Source of the DNA: Cytobacillus suaedae
Lineage (GTDB): Bacteria; Bacillota; Bacilli; Bacillales; Bacillaceae_L
Length of the DNA: 64,000 nucleotides
Direction of reading: 5' to 3'
NCBI GenBank assembly: GCA_014960805.1
Contig: CP063163.1
Coordinates: 3,373,001 to 3,437,000 of the forward strand
The position numbers and the translations under genes are program-made. This document shows positions 16,748 through 24,737 of the stretch, one piece after another; position 1 is the stretch's first letter; each line of letters begins with the position of its first letter. The notes below the pieces were generated by a model. That model saw only the letters and a list, made by a program, of their open reading frames with translations. It ran no database searches and had not been told where the DNA came from.

Positions 16748-18409
16748 CTACTCTGGCATTACCACTCTCAAAATTTCTTCAGTGGTTGTTAAGCCCTGTT
16801 TCACCTTTAGCAGTCCGTCATCAAGTAAAAAGATGGTTTTATTTTTCATCGCTAATTCCCTTAATCTTGTGAAAGATTCCCCATCCATGATTACACGACG
16901 TATCTCATCATTAATGACAAGTAATTCATGGATTGCAATTCGACCTTTGTAACCAGTCATATTACAAGTCCCGCAGCCTTTTCCTCTAGTAATTTCAGAA
17001 ATGGTAATTCCTCTTTTCGAGAAAATCTCTAACTCTCTCTTAGTAGGTGCTTGTATTTCCGAGCAATCTCTACAAACTTTACGGACTAGCCTTTGAGCTA
17101 CTACTCCATTTAAAGATGATGCAACAAGGAATGGTTCTACCCCCATATCCATCAACCTTGTGATGGTTCCTATAGAATCATTTGTATGTAGGGTACTTAA
17201 CACTAGGTGTCCTGTTAACGATGCTCGAATAGCTACGTCTGCGGTTTCTCGATCCCGAATTTCTCCAACCATAATGATGTTTGGATCTTGACGTAAAATC
17301 GATCTTAATCCCTTCGCAAATGTCATTCCAATTGTTGGATTTACCTGAATTTGGTTTACCCCTTCTAGCTGATATTCAACAGGGTCTTCTATCGTAATAA
17401 TATTAACTTCCTCGCTGTTTAACCGATTGAGAGCAGCGTAGAGTGTAGAAGATTTTCCAGATCCGGTCGGCCCTGTTATTAGGATAATCCCCGTAGGCTT
17501 TTCGATAAGATTAACAAAACGGGTATAATTCAATTTGTTAAAGCCTAATTTATTGATGTCATTTAACGCACTCCCCAAATCTAGTATACGCATAACTATC
17601 TTCTCACCAAAAACGGTAGGTAATGTAGAAATACGTAAATCAACAGGGTGAAACTCTAAATTCATCTTCATTCGTCCATCCTGTGGAATACGATGTTCAG
17701 TTATATCTAGGTTAGACATAATTTTTATACGTGCTATTAACACGTTTTGCATATGCTTAGGTAACGTTCTCTCAGTTCTCAAAACACCATCTACTCGATA
17801 CCGCACATTAACCTTAGTTTCATGTGGATCAATGTGAATATCACTTGCTCTAAGCTGAATTGCATTTTGAAGGATTTGATTTACTAATTTTACTACTGGA
17901 GAATCACTGTCTGTAATTTTTTCTTCCTCGACTGGCCGGCCGACCTTTATTTCACTAAGTAACTCGTCCATACCATCATCTATATCATAGTATTTAGTTA
18001 TTGCCCTAAGAATATCATCCTTTGTAGCAATAGCTGTTTCTATTTGAAAACCAGTAGCAAGACGTAAGTCATCAATTGCATAAAAATCCATAGGATCTGT
18101 CATGGCGATGAACAACTTATCTCCATCTTTTTTTAATGGAATTAATAGATTTCGTTTTGCGAATTCCTTTGGTACTAGGGATGTTAGCTTAGGATCAAAT
18201 GGGTACCTATACAAGCTAATATGAGGAATCCCTAACTGAAATTCGAGGACCTCAATTAATTGTTGCTCTGTTATAAAACCCTGTTGTAGTAGTGCATCTC
18301 CAAGCTTTTGTGTTTCATTTTTTTCTTTTAATGTAAGTTGAAGCTGGTCTTGGGTTATCAGACCAGCTTCAACTAATAAATCCCCTAATCTTTTTCTGCT
18401 TTGTTTCAT
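16748..18409 (-). CDS. pilB: Type IV pilus extension ATPase PilB with tandem MshEN-like N-terminal motifs
   Basis: Hexameric ATPase that drives pilin polymerisation. The 553-residue protein starts at an ATG after GGGG. Residues about 6-29 (KRLGDLLVEAGLITQDQLQL...) and 35-58 (KLGDALLQQGFITEQQLIEV...) are two tandem copies of the 24-residue LG-x-L-x-G-x-L motif of the MshEN domain, which binds cyclic di-GMP in MshE. The ATPase core follows with RASDIHIDPHE, Walker A GPTGSGKS at 313-320, the Asp box EDPVEYQLEG, Walker B IIMVGEIRD and the His box STLHTNDSIGT. A C-terminal four-cysteine zinc knuckle (CRDC ... CGTC) is present. The first motif ends in Lys-Asn instead of the common Gln. Confidence 0.95.
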   Translation of the reverse strand: MKQSRKRLGDLLVEAGLITQDQLQLTLKEKNETQKLGDALLQQGFITEQQLIEVLEFQLGIPHISLYRYPFDPKLTSLVPKEFAKRNLLIPLKKDGDKLFIAMTDPMDFYAIDDLRLATGFQIETAIATKDDILRAITKYYDIDDGMDELLSEIKVGRPVEEEKITDSDSPVVKLVNQILQNAIQLRASDIHIDPHETKVNVRYRVDGVLRTERTLPKHMQNVLIARIKIMSNLDITEHRIPQDGRMKMNLEFHPVDLRISTLPTVFGEKIVMRILDLGSALNDINKLGFNKLNYTRFVNLIEKPTGIILITGPTGSGKSSTLYAALNRLNSEEVNIITIEDPVEYQLEGVNQIQVNPTIGMTFAKGLRSILRQDPNIIMVGEIRDRETADVAIRASLTGHLVLSTLHTNDSIGTITRLMDMGVEPFLVASSLNGVVAQRLVRKVCRDCSEIQAPTKRELEIFSKRGITISEITRGKGCGTCNMTGYKGRIAIHELLVINDEIRRVIMDGESFTRLRELAMKNKTIFLLDDGLLKVKQGLTTTEEILRVVMPE

Positions 18410-18429
18410 AGTTACCCCTACTTTACCAA

Positions 18430-19755
18430 TTATTCACCTTTTATTGGTGCACCTGGTGTTCCCCATAAATCATCATCTGGGTCTTCAATAGGATTATTTG
18501 TTTTGCCAGCATCTCCTGATTCAGTGACATCCTCAGCTGCATTTTGTTCGGGAGGTGTCTCTTCATTAGGAGAATCAACAGTATCATTACCTCGATTTTC
18601 TTCTCCTAGGTTGCTAATAATACTTTTTAATTCCACCCGATGAATAGGAGGATAGAAGTCTTCAGCTATTTTTGTTTTCTCAACAATATCTATGCTATCC
18701 TGCATGGTTAACCGGTAGACAGGAACTAAAAATCCTTTCGTACCTTCAGTCTGGATTAAGGTTTCTCCTTCTGGTATTGAGCTTTTAAACTGCAAAATTG
18801 TTCTTGGGTTAAAGGATCTAGTTTCCATCATTACTTTATAGTCATAGATGAAAGGAGATCCAGTAACGGATACATAAAGTCGATCTTCAAAAAGTTCAAG
18901 ACTTATAATGTACTCAGTTGTATTTGGATTATAAAAGATGAGATCCTTCTGGTTTGGTAGAATTCTAGCTTCATAACCTAATTCTGCATAAACTGGTAAT
19001 TCTCGGCTTGAATGTCGTTCAAGGATATCAAAGTTTGTTAACAAAATGGCTTTATAAAGGGCTGATCCAACTATACTAAGCGAATCGGCAGTTACATTAT
19101 TGATATCCAATTCATTGATTGTTTCTAGTAGTGAAAATGTTCCTTGAGCTGGTACGTTTATGTTAGTCAGGTCAGTAAGCAGGTTTGAAATGTCATTGTG
19201 GTAAGTTGATGTTCCAACAATACTTTCAGCAACTACTTCGTGTTCATCATTGTTGGCTCTATAATGCATTAGTTCGAATGCAAAGCTACCTGTTTGTAGC
19301 TCCTTTGCAATTTGTTCAAGCTCAGATTGCAGTTTGTTTATCTCTAGTTTCTCTATTAGCAAATTTTCAGCAACCTCTTTTAAAGCACTTTTTAAATTTT
19401 CATCAGAGAGGGCAACAAGTAGAGGCGATTGATTTCCATTTTGAGCATTTGAAACACTCTCTATAATTGAAAAAGAAAACAATGAAGTATTGATTACTTG
19501 ATCGTTTTCTTTATTCAAAAGGGTTAATTGAGTCTGTGTGTCCCAATTATGTATTTCATTCTCTATTTTACGAATCGCTTCTTCTTTCGTTAAGTTTGAA
19601 ATGTCTACTGGTCCAATCATTGTCCCAATATCAAACTTGTTACCGTCGCTAAATACTGATTCATACGCAAAAGCACCAAAGTGTGAGAAACTAAAAATAT
19701 AACCTGTGCAAACAACTAGTGCAGCTAGTAGCTTTAGTTCACGCAAGTTTCTCAC
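18430..19755 (-). CDS. VanW-family extracytoplasmic protein in the pilus operon
   Basis: A 441-residue protein with one N-terminal hydrophobic anchor or signal (LLAALVVCTGYIFSFSHFGAFA). Then comes a segment resembling the putative peptidoglycan-binding domain found with VanW (GTMIGPVDISNLTKEEAIRK, about residues 44-63). A VanW-like core around 205-290 reads SIVGSALYKAILLTNFDILE followed by RHSSRELPVYAELGYEARI. The usual Gly-Gly-Gly-x-Cys-Gln motif of this core is not present. A beta-rich G5-like part (about 310-355) and an acidic, proline-containing tail follow. It lies between pilB and the PRC-barrel gene in the same transcript. A role at the cell wall during pilus passage is inference only. 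Confidence 0.7.
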   Translation of the reverse strand: MRNLRELKLLAALVVCTGYIFSFSHFGAFAYESVFSDGNKFDIGTMIGPVDISNLTKEEAIRKIENEIHNWDTQTQLTLLNKENDQVINTSLFSFSIIESVSNAQNGNQSPLLVALSDENLKSALKEVAENLLIEKLEINKLQSELEQIAKELQTGSFAFELMHYRANNDEHEVVAESIVGTSTYHNDISNLLTDLTNINVPAQGTFSLLETINELDINNVTADSLSIVGSALYKAILLTNFDILERHSSRELPVYAELGYEARILPNQKDLIFYNPNTTEYIISLELFEDRLYVSVTGSPFIYDYKVMMETRSFNPRTILQFKSSIPEGETLIQTEGTKGFLVPVYRLTMQDSIDIVEKTKIAEDFYPPIHRVELKSIISNLGEENRGNDTVDSPNEETPPEQNAAEDVTESGDAGKTNNPIEDPDDDLWGTPGAPIKGE

Positions 19756-19773
19756 CTATCTGCCCCCTTTGTA

Positions 19774-20583
19774 TTAAGCTTCGACATGCATGGATAGTTC
19801 TACAACAATCCCTGGTCCTTCTTCTTGTGCTTTCATTACATCACTTTCAGTTAGAACAGTTCCCTCAGGAAATAATAGTTGCCCAGTTGTACCAAAGATG
19901 TCCTTTTGTACAGTTTTGCCTAATAAGATTTCAATTTGTTTTTCTTTTAATGCTCTAACTTCCTCATCTTCTTCAAGCAAAGTAAGTCCTTCAAAAGGGT
20001 CAAAATCTTTACTAGATGTGGACTGCTTAGTTGAAGTTACCTCGTCTAAGTTTGTTTCAGAAGGGACGTTTGCTACCACAGGATTAATTAGTTGCTCTAC
20101 TGAGTCTAAAAACTGTGAAGCCGCATCTTCTTTAACAATAATGATATCTTTTCCATACGTTAAAATGGAGTCAGAAGCAAGTGTTACTTCACGATTTGGA
20201 AGGGTTAGCAGAACCCCTAAAATATTTCCTGTTTCATCATCGATAAAGTACTCAGTTACTTCGCCAAGTAACTCTCCTTTTCGTGTCATAACTTTAGTGT
20301 TCGTGATTTTAATTTTCTTATTCACCAATTGGTTTGCAATTGGAATCTCGTTTAAATCAATAACTGCGCTATCACTTTCAACAGTTACCGCATACTCACC
20401 AATTCCCACAACCTTTTTAAAAGGAATGGCCTTTACACTTACTTGCCAATCTTCATGCTCGATTGTTAGAAAATCAATAGAACCTTTATCCGGATTAATC
20501 ACTAGGGATTTAACTTTTCCAACTTGTTGCCCTTCCGAAATACTAATAATTGGAAGGCCCACTATTTGTGTACTTTTTTTCAT
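19774..20583 (-). CDS. PRC-barrel domain protein in the pilus operon
   Basis: A 269-residue soluble protein. Two PRC-barrel units are visible. The first, about residues 4-75, contains GLPIISISEGQQVGKVKSLV; the second, about 85-150, contains KVMTRKGELLGEVTEYFIDD. A charged linker and a C-terminal stretch with GKTVQKDIFGTTGQLLFPEG follow. PRC-barrels usually bind RNA or protein partners, but no specific function can be read here. The ATG at 20583 is preferred over a GTG four codons upstream. It lies 18 bases before the VanW-type gene and behind the acidic-repeat membrane protein, so it is part of the pilus transcript. Confidence 0.75.
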   Translation of the reverse strand: MKKSTQIVGLPIISISEGQQVGKVKSLVINPDKGSIDFLTIEHEDWQVSVKAIPFKKVVGIGEYAVTVESDSAVIDLNEIPIANQLVNKKIKITNTKVMTRKGELLGEVTEYFIDDETGNILGVLLTLPNREVTLASDSILTYGKDIIIVKEDAASQFLDSVEQLINPVVANVPSETNLDEVTSTKQSTSSKDFDPFEGLTLLEEDEEVRALKEKQIEILLGKTVQKDIFGTTGQLLFPEGTVLTESDVMKAQEEGPGIVVELSMHVEA

Positions 20584-20661
20584 TATGTTCACCACACCAT
20601 TTCTATATAATTCACGACTTATTCATATCTTTTATTGTAACATGTATCGACAAAAAAATAG

Positions 20662-22680
20662 TCATTTTTTACAATAATATTCCTCTAAAAATTGCAATTG
20701 CTGTTGAATAATTGCATAATTTGTAAATTTCTCTTTTAAATGGGTTATTAAGGAAGCAAGCTCCTTATCATTATGTTCAGAGATGTAATGTTCAATTAAT
20801 AAATAAGAAAATGTATAGTAATCAGCTGATTGTAAGCTAGGATGCAAATGTGCCCTCACTTGACTTTCGTACTCTCTAGAAGATAGATATTTTCTACTGC
20901 GCTGAAGCTGTGCTACCATTGTGTGAATCATTTGTTGCTTGACCTGCTTTGTTTTAACATTCTCTTCAGGTATTACTACTTCAAATTCTTCATTCATTGT
21001 AAGTACTTCTTCGTCAAGGATATCTGCTGCATCTTCGGTTTCAAGCAATTGACCTTCTTCGACCACTTTATTTTCCTCTTCAACTTGCTCATCATCAACA
21101 ACCACTATATTTTCTTCTTCAACTCGATCAACTGTAACCGCTTCAGCCTCTTCTTCTACCAACTGTTCTTCTAGAACTTCTGCTTCTTCATCAACAAGCT
21201 CTTCTTCTAGTACTTTAGCACCTTCATCAACTAGCTCTTCTTCTAAAATTTCAGCTTCTTCTTCAACTAGTTCTTCTTCTAAGTCTTCAGCTTCTTCTTC
21301 AACTAGTTCTTCTAAAACTTCAGCTTCTTCTTCAACTAGCTCTTCTTCTAAATCTTCAGCCTCTTCTTCAACTAGCTCTTCTTCTAAATCTTCAGCTTCC
21401 TCTTCAACCAGCTCTTCTTCTAAATCTTCAGCTTCTTCTTCAACTAGCTCTTCTTCTAAATCTTCAGCTTCCTCTACAACTAGCTCTTCTTCTAAATCTT
21501 CAGCTTCTTCTTCAACTAGCTCTTCTTCTAAATCTTCAGCTTCCTCTTCAACTAGCTCTTCTTCTAAATCTTCAGCTTCCTCTTCAACTAGCTCTTCTTC
21601 TAAATCTTCAGCTTCTTCTTCAACTAGCTCTTCTTCTAAATCTTCAGCTTCTTCTTCAACTAGCTCTTCTTCTAAATCTTCAGCTTCTTTTTCAAGTAGT
21701 TCTTCTTCTAAAACTTCAGCTTCTTCTTCAACTAGTTCTTCTTTAAATACTTCAGTTTCATCATGTATCAACGTAGCCCCTTGTTTAACAAGAAGGTCTT
21801 CTTCCTCTATAATACCTTCTTCTTCAGCTTGTTGTTTCGCTTCAATTGTGTAATTATCTTCTTCTACCTCTTGAATTTCATCTTCAGTTAATAAATCTTC
21901 TTCCATATAATCTAATTCATCTAATGTATCAAAGGATATACTCTCTCGAGAATCATTAGCCGTAGGCTCAAGTTCATCTTCAATCGTATTTTCTTCTGCC
22001 TCATTAATAATCTCATCTATATTGTAATCTACAATACTAGCATCATCTGTCTCGTTCAGTTCTGCTTCAACTTCTTGTGTATCAATTGTTGTCTCTTCAT
22101 TATGTACCAGACTCTGATCTTTTATATCATCAAGATGTATCTTCTCATCAATCCACTCTTCATCCAGTTCTTTATCACTAACCTGTCCGCTGGTATCTTC
22201 GTCTATACCTGTCTTTGGGTCATTGCTGAAAGAGTCTAATTCATCTAACTCGTGAGTTAGACTATCCTCTTGATGATCTATAATTGACTTGTTGAAAAGT
22301 AAAGCCTCTGTGGGTGCCATGACTCTTTCATTTTCAACTTCTACCTCCGCATTTACAATTTCTTCTGTTTCAGAAGGAACTACATGTTCAGTAGGGGCTT
22401 TCACTTCTTCATCCAATTGAGTAGTTCCTTTATCAACAAAGATAAAAGTACTAAGTCTTTTTTCAATTAAGTAAGTTGCTGCAAGTGCAAGTACCAATAA
22501 GAGTAGAGATGTTTGCCATAGATTAAGTACTGTATTGGCCAGTAATCCAAGTAGAGCTAATAGTAAGGAAATCCCAATTATTAATAGTTTACCTTGCTTT
22601 TTAAAGCCTAATGGCAAAAAGTATAGTAAAGGAATTAGTAAAATAAGTGCTAAAAAAGCAAATAAAATGTTCTCCAACAT
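20662..22680 (-). CDS. Membrane protein with 17-fold acidic 12-residue repeat
   Basis: Not recognised as a known family. The ATG at 22680 (MLENILFAFLALILL) has AAAGAGG upstream and gives 672 residues. Three hydrophobic helices occupy about residues 5-75. A very acidic, low-complexity region of some 500 residues follows. Its centre is about 17 tandem copies of the unit EELVEEEAEDLE, predicted to be helical or coiled-coil. The last 95 residues differ in composition, being basic and helix-rich (VKQQMIHTMVAQLQRSRKYL), and end in a Tyr-Tyr-Cys-Lys-Lys tail; this part looks like a true folded domain. It is the first gene of the pilus operon. A role as membrane adaptor or spacer is conjecture. Confidence 0.75.
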   Translation of the reverse strand: MLENILFAFLALILLIPLLYFLPLGFKKQGKLLIIGISLLLALLGLLANTVLNLWQTSLLLLVLALAATYLIEKRLSTFIFVDKGTTQLDEEVKAPTEHVVPSETEEIVNAEVEVENERVMAPTEALLFNKSIIDHQEDSLTHELDELDSFSNDPKTGIDEDTSGQVSDKELDEEWIDEKIHLDDIKDQSLVHNEETTIDTQEVEAELNETDDASIVDYNIDEIINEAEENTIEDELEPTANDSRESISFDTLDELDYMEEDLLTEDEIQEVEEDNYTIEAKQQAEEEGIIEEEDLLVKQGATLIHDETEVFKEELVEEEAEVLEEELLEKEAEDLEEELVEEEAEDLEEELVEEEAEDLEEELVEEEAEDLEEELVEEEAEDLEEELVEEEAEDLEEELVVEEAEDLEEELVEEEAEDLEEELVEEEAEDLEEELVEEEAEDLEEELVEEEAEVLEELVEEEAEDLEEELVEEEAEILEEELVDEGAKVLEEELVDEEAEVLEEQLVEEEAEAVTVDRVEEENIVVVDDEQVEEENKVVEEGQLLETEDAADILDEEVLTMNEEFEVVIPEENVKTKQVKQQMIHTMVAQLQRSRKYLSSREYESQVRAHLHPSLQSADYYTFSYLLIEHYISEHNDKELASLITHLKEKFTNYAIIQQQLQFLEEYYCKK
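21146..21757 (-). repeat. 36-base tandem repeat encoding acidic 12-mers
   Basis: About 17 consecutive in-phase copies of a 36-base unit (plus-strand form TTCTTCAACTAGCTCTTC, TTCTAAATCTTCAGCTTC). The central copies differ by only a few synonymous bases; the outer copies are more diverged. One copy is short by a codon. The minus strand is an almost pure purine tract here. It is a coding repeat with no spacers, so it is not a CRISPR array. Confidence 0.95.
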
Positions 22681-22869
22681 CTCACCTCTTTCCAATTTTT
22701 TTATCTAAAGACGAGTAACTAAATATTTAAAATACAAAATTCATCGAAATTGGACAAATATCGACTATTAGTTATTGTATAATAAAGTTGTTTTTTTTGA
22801 AAGGTACTGTCCGTTTGAATCCATTATATTTTACTTGGATGTTCGATTAATTTACCAAAAAAAATTAGT

Positions 22870-22907
22870 GAAAAAAAAGAACCCTGGATAATTGTCCGAG
22901 GGTTCTT
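22870..22907 (-). terminator. Terminator after the diguanylate cyclase gene
   Basis: AAGAACCCT and AGGGTTCTT form a 9-base stem with an inner GGA/TCC pair, followed on the minus strand by eight T residues. It lies within 10 bases of the stop codon and separates this gene from the pilus operon downstream. Confidence 0.85.
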
Positions 22908-22911
22908 ACGC

Positions 22912-24630
22912 TTAACTCACATATTGCGCAACCTTATTCCTACCAGCCTGCTTAGCACCAGTATACATAGCTCTATCAGCATGGCGAACGAGAGCAAGAG
23001 GGTCATCTGCATCTTCTGGTGCAGTTGCGACACCTATACTCGCTGTAATCTTTGCAGAGATTTGTTCTCTATTTTTATCAAGGTCAGAGTAAAAAACAAA
23101 AGGATTATTTGCAATTAACTTTCTTATATCTTCAGCAATTTGTAAACTAGCATATTTGTCTTTGTTTGGTAATAAGATTACAAACTCTTCCCCACCATAT
23201 CTTGCTACTGTTCCTTTTTTACCAACCATTTTTACTAGTCGATTCGCAAGTTCACATAAGATTAAATTACCGCTTTGATGTCCAAAACTATCATTCACAG
23301 CTTTAAAATGATCGATATCAAGTAAAATTAATGATAAAGGTTCCCCTTTATTAGAAGAATCTAGCTTTCTAAACTCTTCTTCTAATAATCCTTCAAAATA
23401 ACGATAATTATAAAGTTTTGTTAAAGCACAGCGCTCACTCTTATTCTTTGTTTCTTCATAGTGTCTGGCATTCTCAACGGCAACTGCTAAATAGGAAACG
23501 AGTAAATCGACAATCATTAATTGATATTTCTCATAGGATCTTTTTGAATTTGAAGCAAGAACAAGAACTCCTACAATCTGTTTATTACGGACGATAGGGA
23601 CTGAGATAATGCTTTCAACCGACGTAGGTAGGTAGCCTTGAGTAATCTTTTTCCACTCTTCCTTTTTATGAAACAAGACAGCTTGTCCTGTTTGCCAGAC
23701 GGTACCACCAATACCTTCGTTTTTCTGTAAAGGGGGAATAGAAAGAGTCTTTTGCACACCGCTTTCTACATAACGTATGAGATGCAATCCATCCTTTTTC
23801 ACATCTAAGATATAAGCAAAATCTACGGGTAGGACAGTCGATAGCTTTTGAATAATTAAATCGAGAACCTCATCTACCTGTAGTCTCCCAGCTAACTGGT
23901 GACCTATTTCACTAGCTTTCTGTAGGTAGTAATTGACATTTTGACTCGCATAATATTGTTTAAAGAAAATCGATAGAGTAATGAATGGAATACCAACATA
24001 AAACGTTGCTATTAACCCCATTTCGGTATAAAGAATATATAAAATAATACCTATGGGAAATTGAATAAGTACAGTAATAGCTTGTTGTAAAGTATCCCGG
24101 GTAAAGAATCGGATCCGTTCACCGTTCAGTAATCGAAGTAGAAAGTTTATTACCATCTGGTTTGATAAGAACTTTGTTAATTCATAGGCAGCTGCAGGAA
24201 TTATAAAAGCTAATGAAGCTAGATCATTTCCATCATGTGTACCACCAAACAAGTAGAAAACACATGCACTGATGATTGAGGTAATTAAAAATATTAATGA
24301 ATTTAACGGAATTCGATAAAGCTCACTCCACCCAATTCTTACTGTTAGTAAGACCATCATGAAAGCGAATTGAGCAAATATTAGTTCAGCAAACATTCCA
24401 AATGAGAGAAAGACAGCTAAAGCAATCCCCTCATATAAAAAGATTGGGGTATTATTTAATTTAATTGGAAAAAAACCGACAATTGCAATTAGAATTAGAT
24501 AGAATAATATATCCGTGCTATAGCTTGCAATGTCTGGCTTAGTTACTAGAAAGGTTAAATATGTTGAAGAAGGCACAAAAACAAGCCACAATAACCAGAT
24601 GATTATTTTTGCACGTCGATTTGAATTCAT
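22912..24630 (-). CDS. Membrane diguanylate cyclase (multi-TM, GAF, GGDEF)
   Basis: Expected to make cyclic di-GMP from two GTP. The ATG at 24630 has GGGGGGAG upstream and gives 572 residues. The N-terminal 220 residues hold about seven hydrophobic helices forming a membrane sensor. A GAF domain follows (about 237-380; GIGGTVWQTGQAVLF, SIISVPIVRNKQIVGVLVLA), then a GGDEF domain (about 400-570) with active-site GGEEF at about 479-483. The inhibitory RxxD site is absent: the residues before the motif read GKKGTVARY. No EAL or HD-GYP domain is attached. It lies directly upstream of the pilus operon but behind its own terminator. Confidence 0.92.
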   Translation of the reverse strand: MNSNRRAKIIIWLLWLVFVPSSTYLTFLVTKPDIASYSTDILFYLILIAIVGFFPIKLNNTPIFLYEGIALAVFLSFGMFAELIFAQFAFMMVLLTVRIGWSELYRIPLNSLIFLITSIISACVFYLFGGTHDGNDLASLAFIIPAAAYELTKFLSNQMVINFLLRLLNGERIRFFTRDTLQQAITVLIQFPIGIILYILYTEMGLIATFYVGIPFITLSIFFKQYYASQNVNYYLQKASEIGHQLAGRLQVDEVLDLIIQKLSTVLPVDFAYILDVKKDGLHLIRYVESGVQKTLSIPPLQKNEGIGGTVWQTGQAVLFHKKEEWKKITQGYLPTSVESIISVPIVRNKQIVGVLVLASNSKRSYEKYQLMIVDLLVSYLAVAVENARHYEETKNKSERCALTKLYNYRYFEGLLEEEFRKLDSSNKGEPLSLILLDIDHFKAVNDSFGHQSGNLILCELANRLVKMVGKKGTVARYGGEEFVILLPNKDKYASLQIAEDIRKLIANNPFVFYSDLDKNREQISAKITASIGVATAPEDADDPLALVRHADRAMYTGAKQAGRNKVAQYVS

Positions 24631-24737
24631 GTCTTCTCCCCCCATTCTCTTATTTCATCAAATATATGTTATTTTAACAAATTTTCAGTTTTTTGTCACA
24701 TGAAACTAGTACAATTTTCCTGTATTTCCAGAAACTT

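Noticed and set aside
19790-20677. Long plus-strand ORF of 295 codons opposite the PRC-barrel gene
   Set aside because: It is an antisense frame of a gene with a good ribosome binding site and recognisable domains. Its own translation is serine/threonine-rich without a family pattern.
21146-21757. Regular 36-base repeats resembling a CRISPR array
   Set aside because: The repeats are contiguous without spacers, stay in one reading frame and encode acidic 12-mers. No cas genes are near.
22681-22911. c-di-GMP riboswitch ahead of the pilus operon
   Set aside because: I looked for the conserved GEMM-type core and tetraloop-receptor sequences and saw none. The region is AT-rich with only the cyclase terminator.
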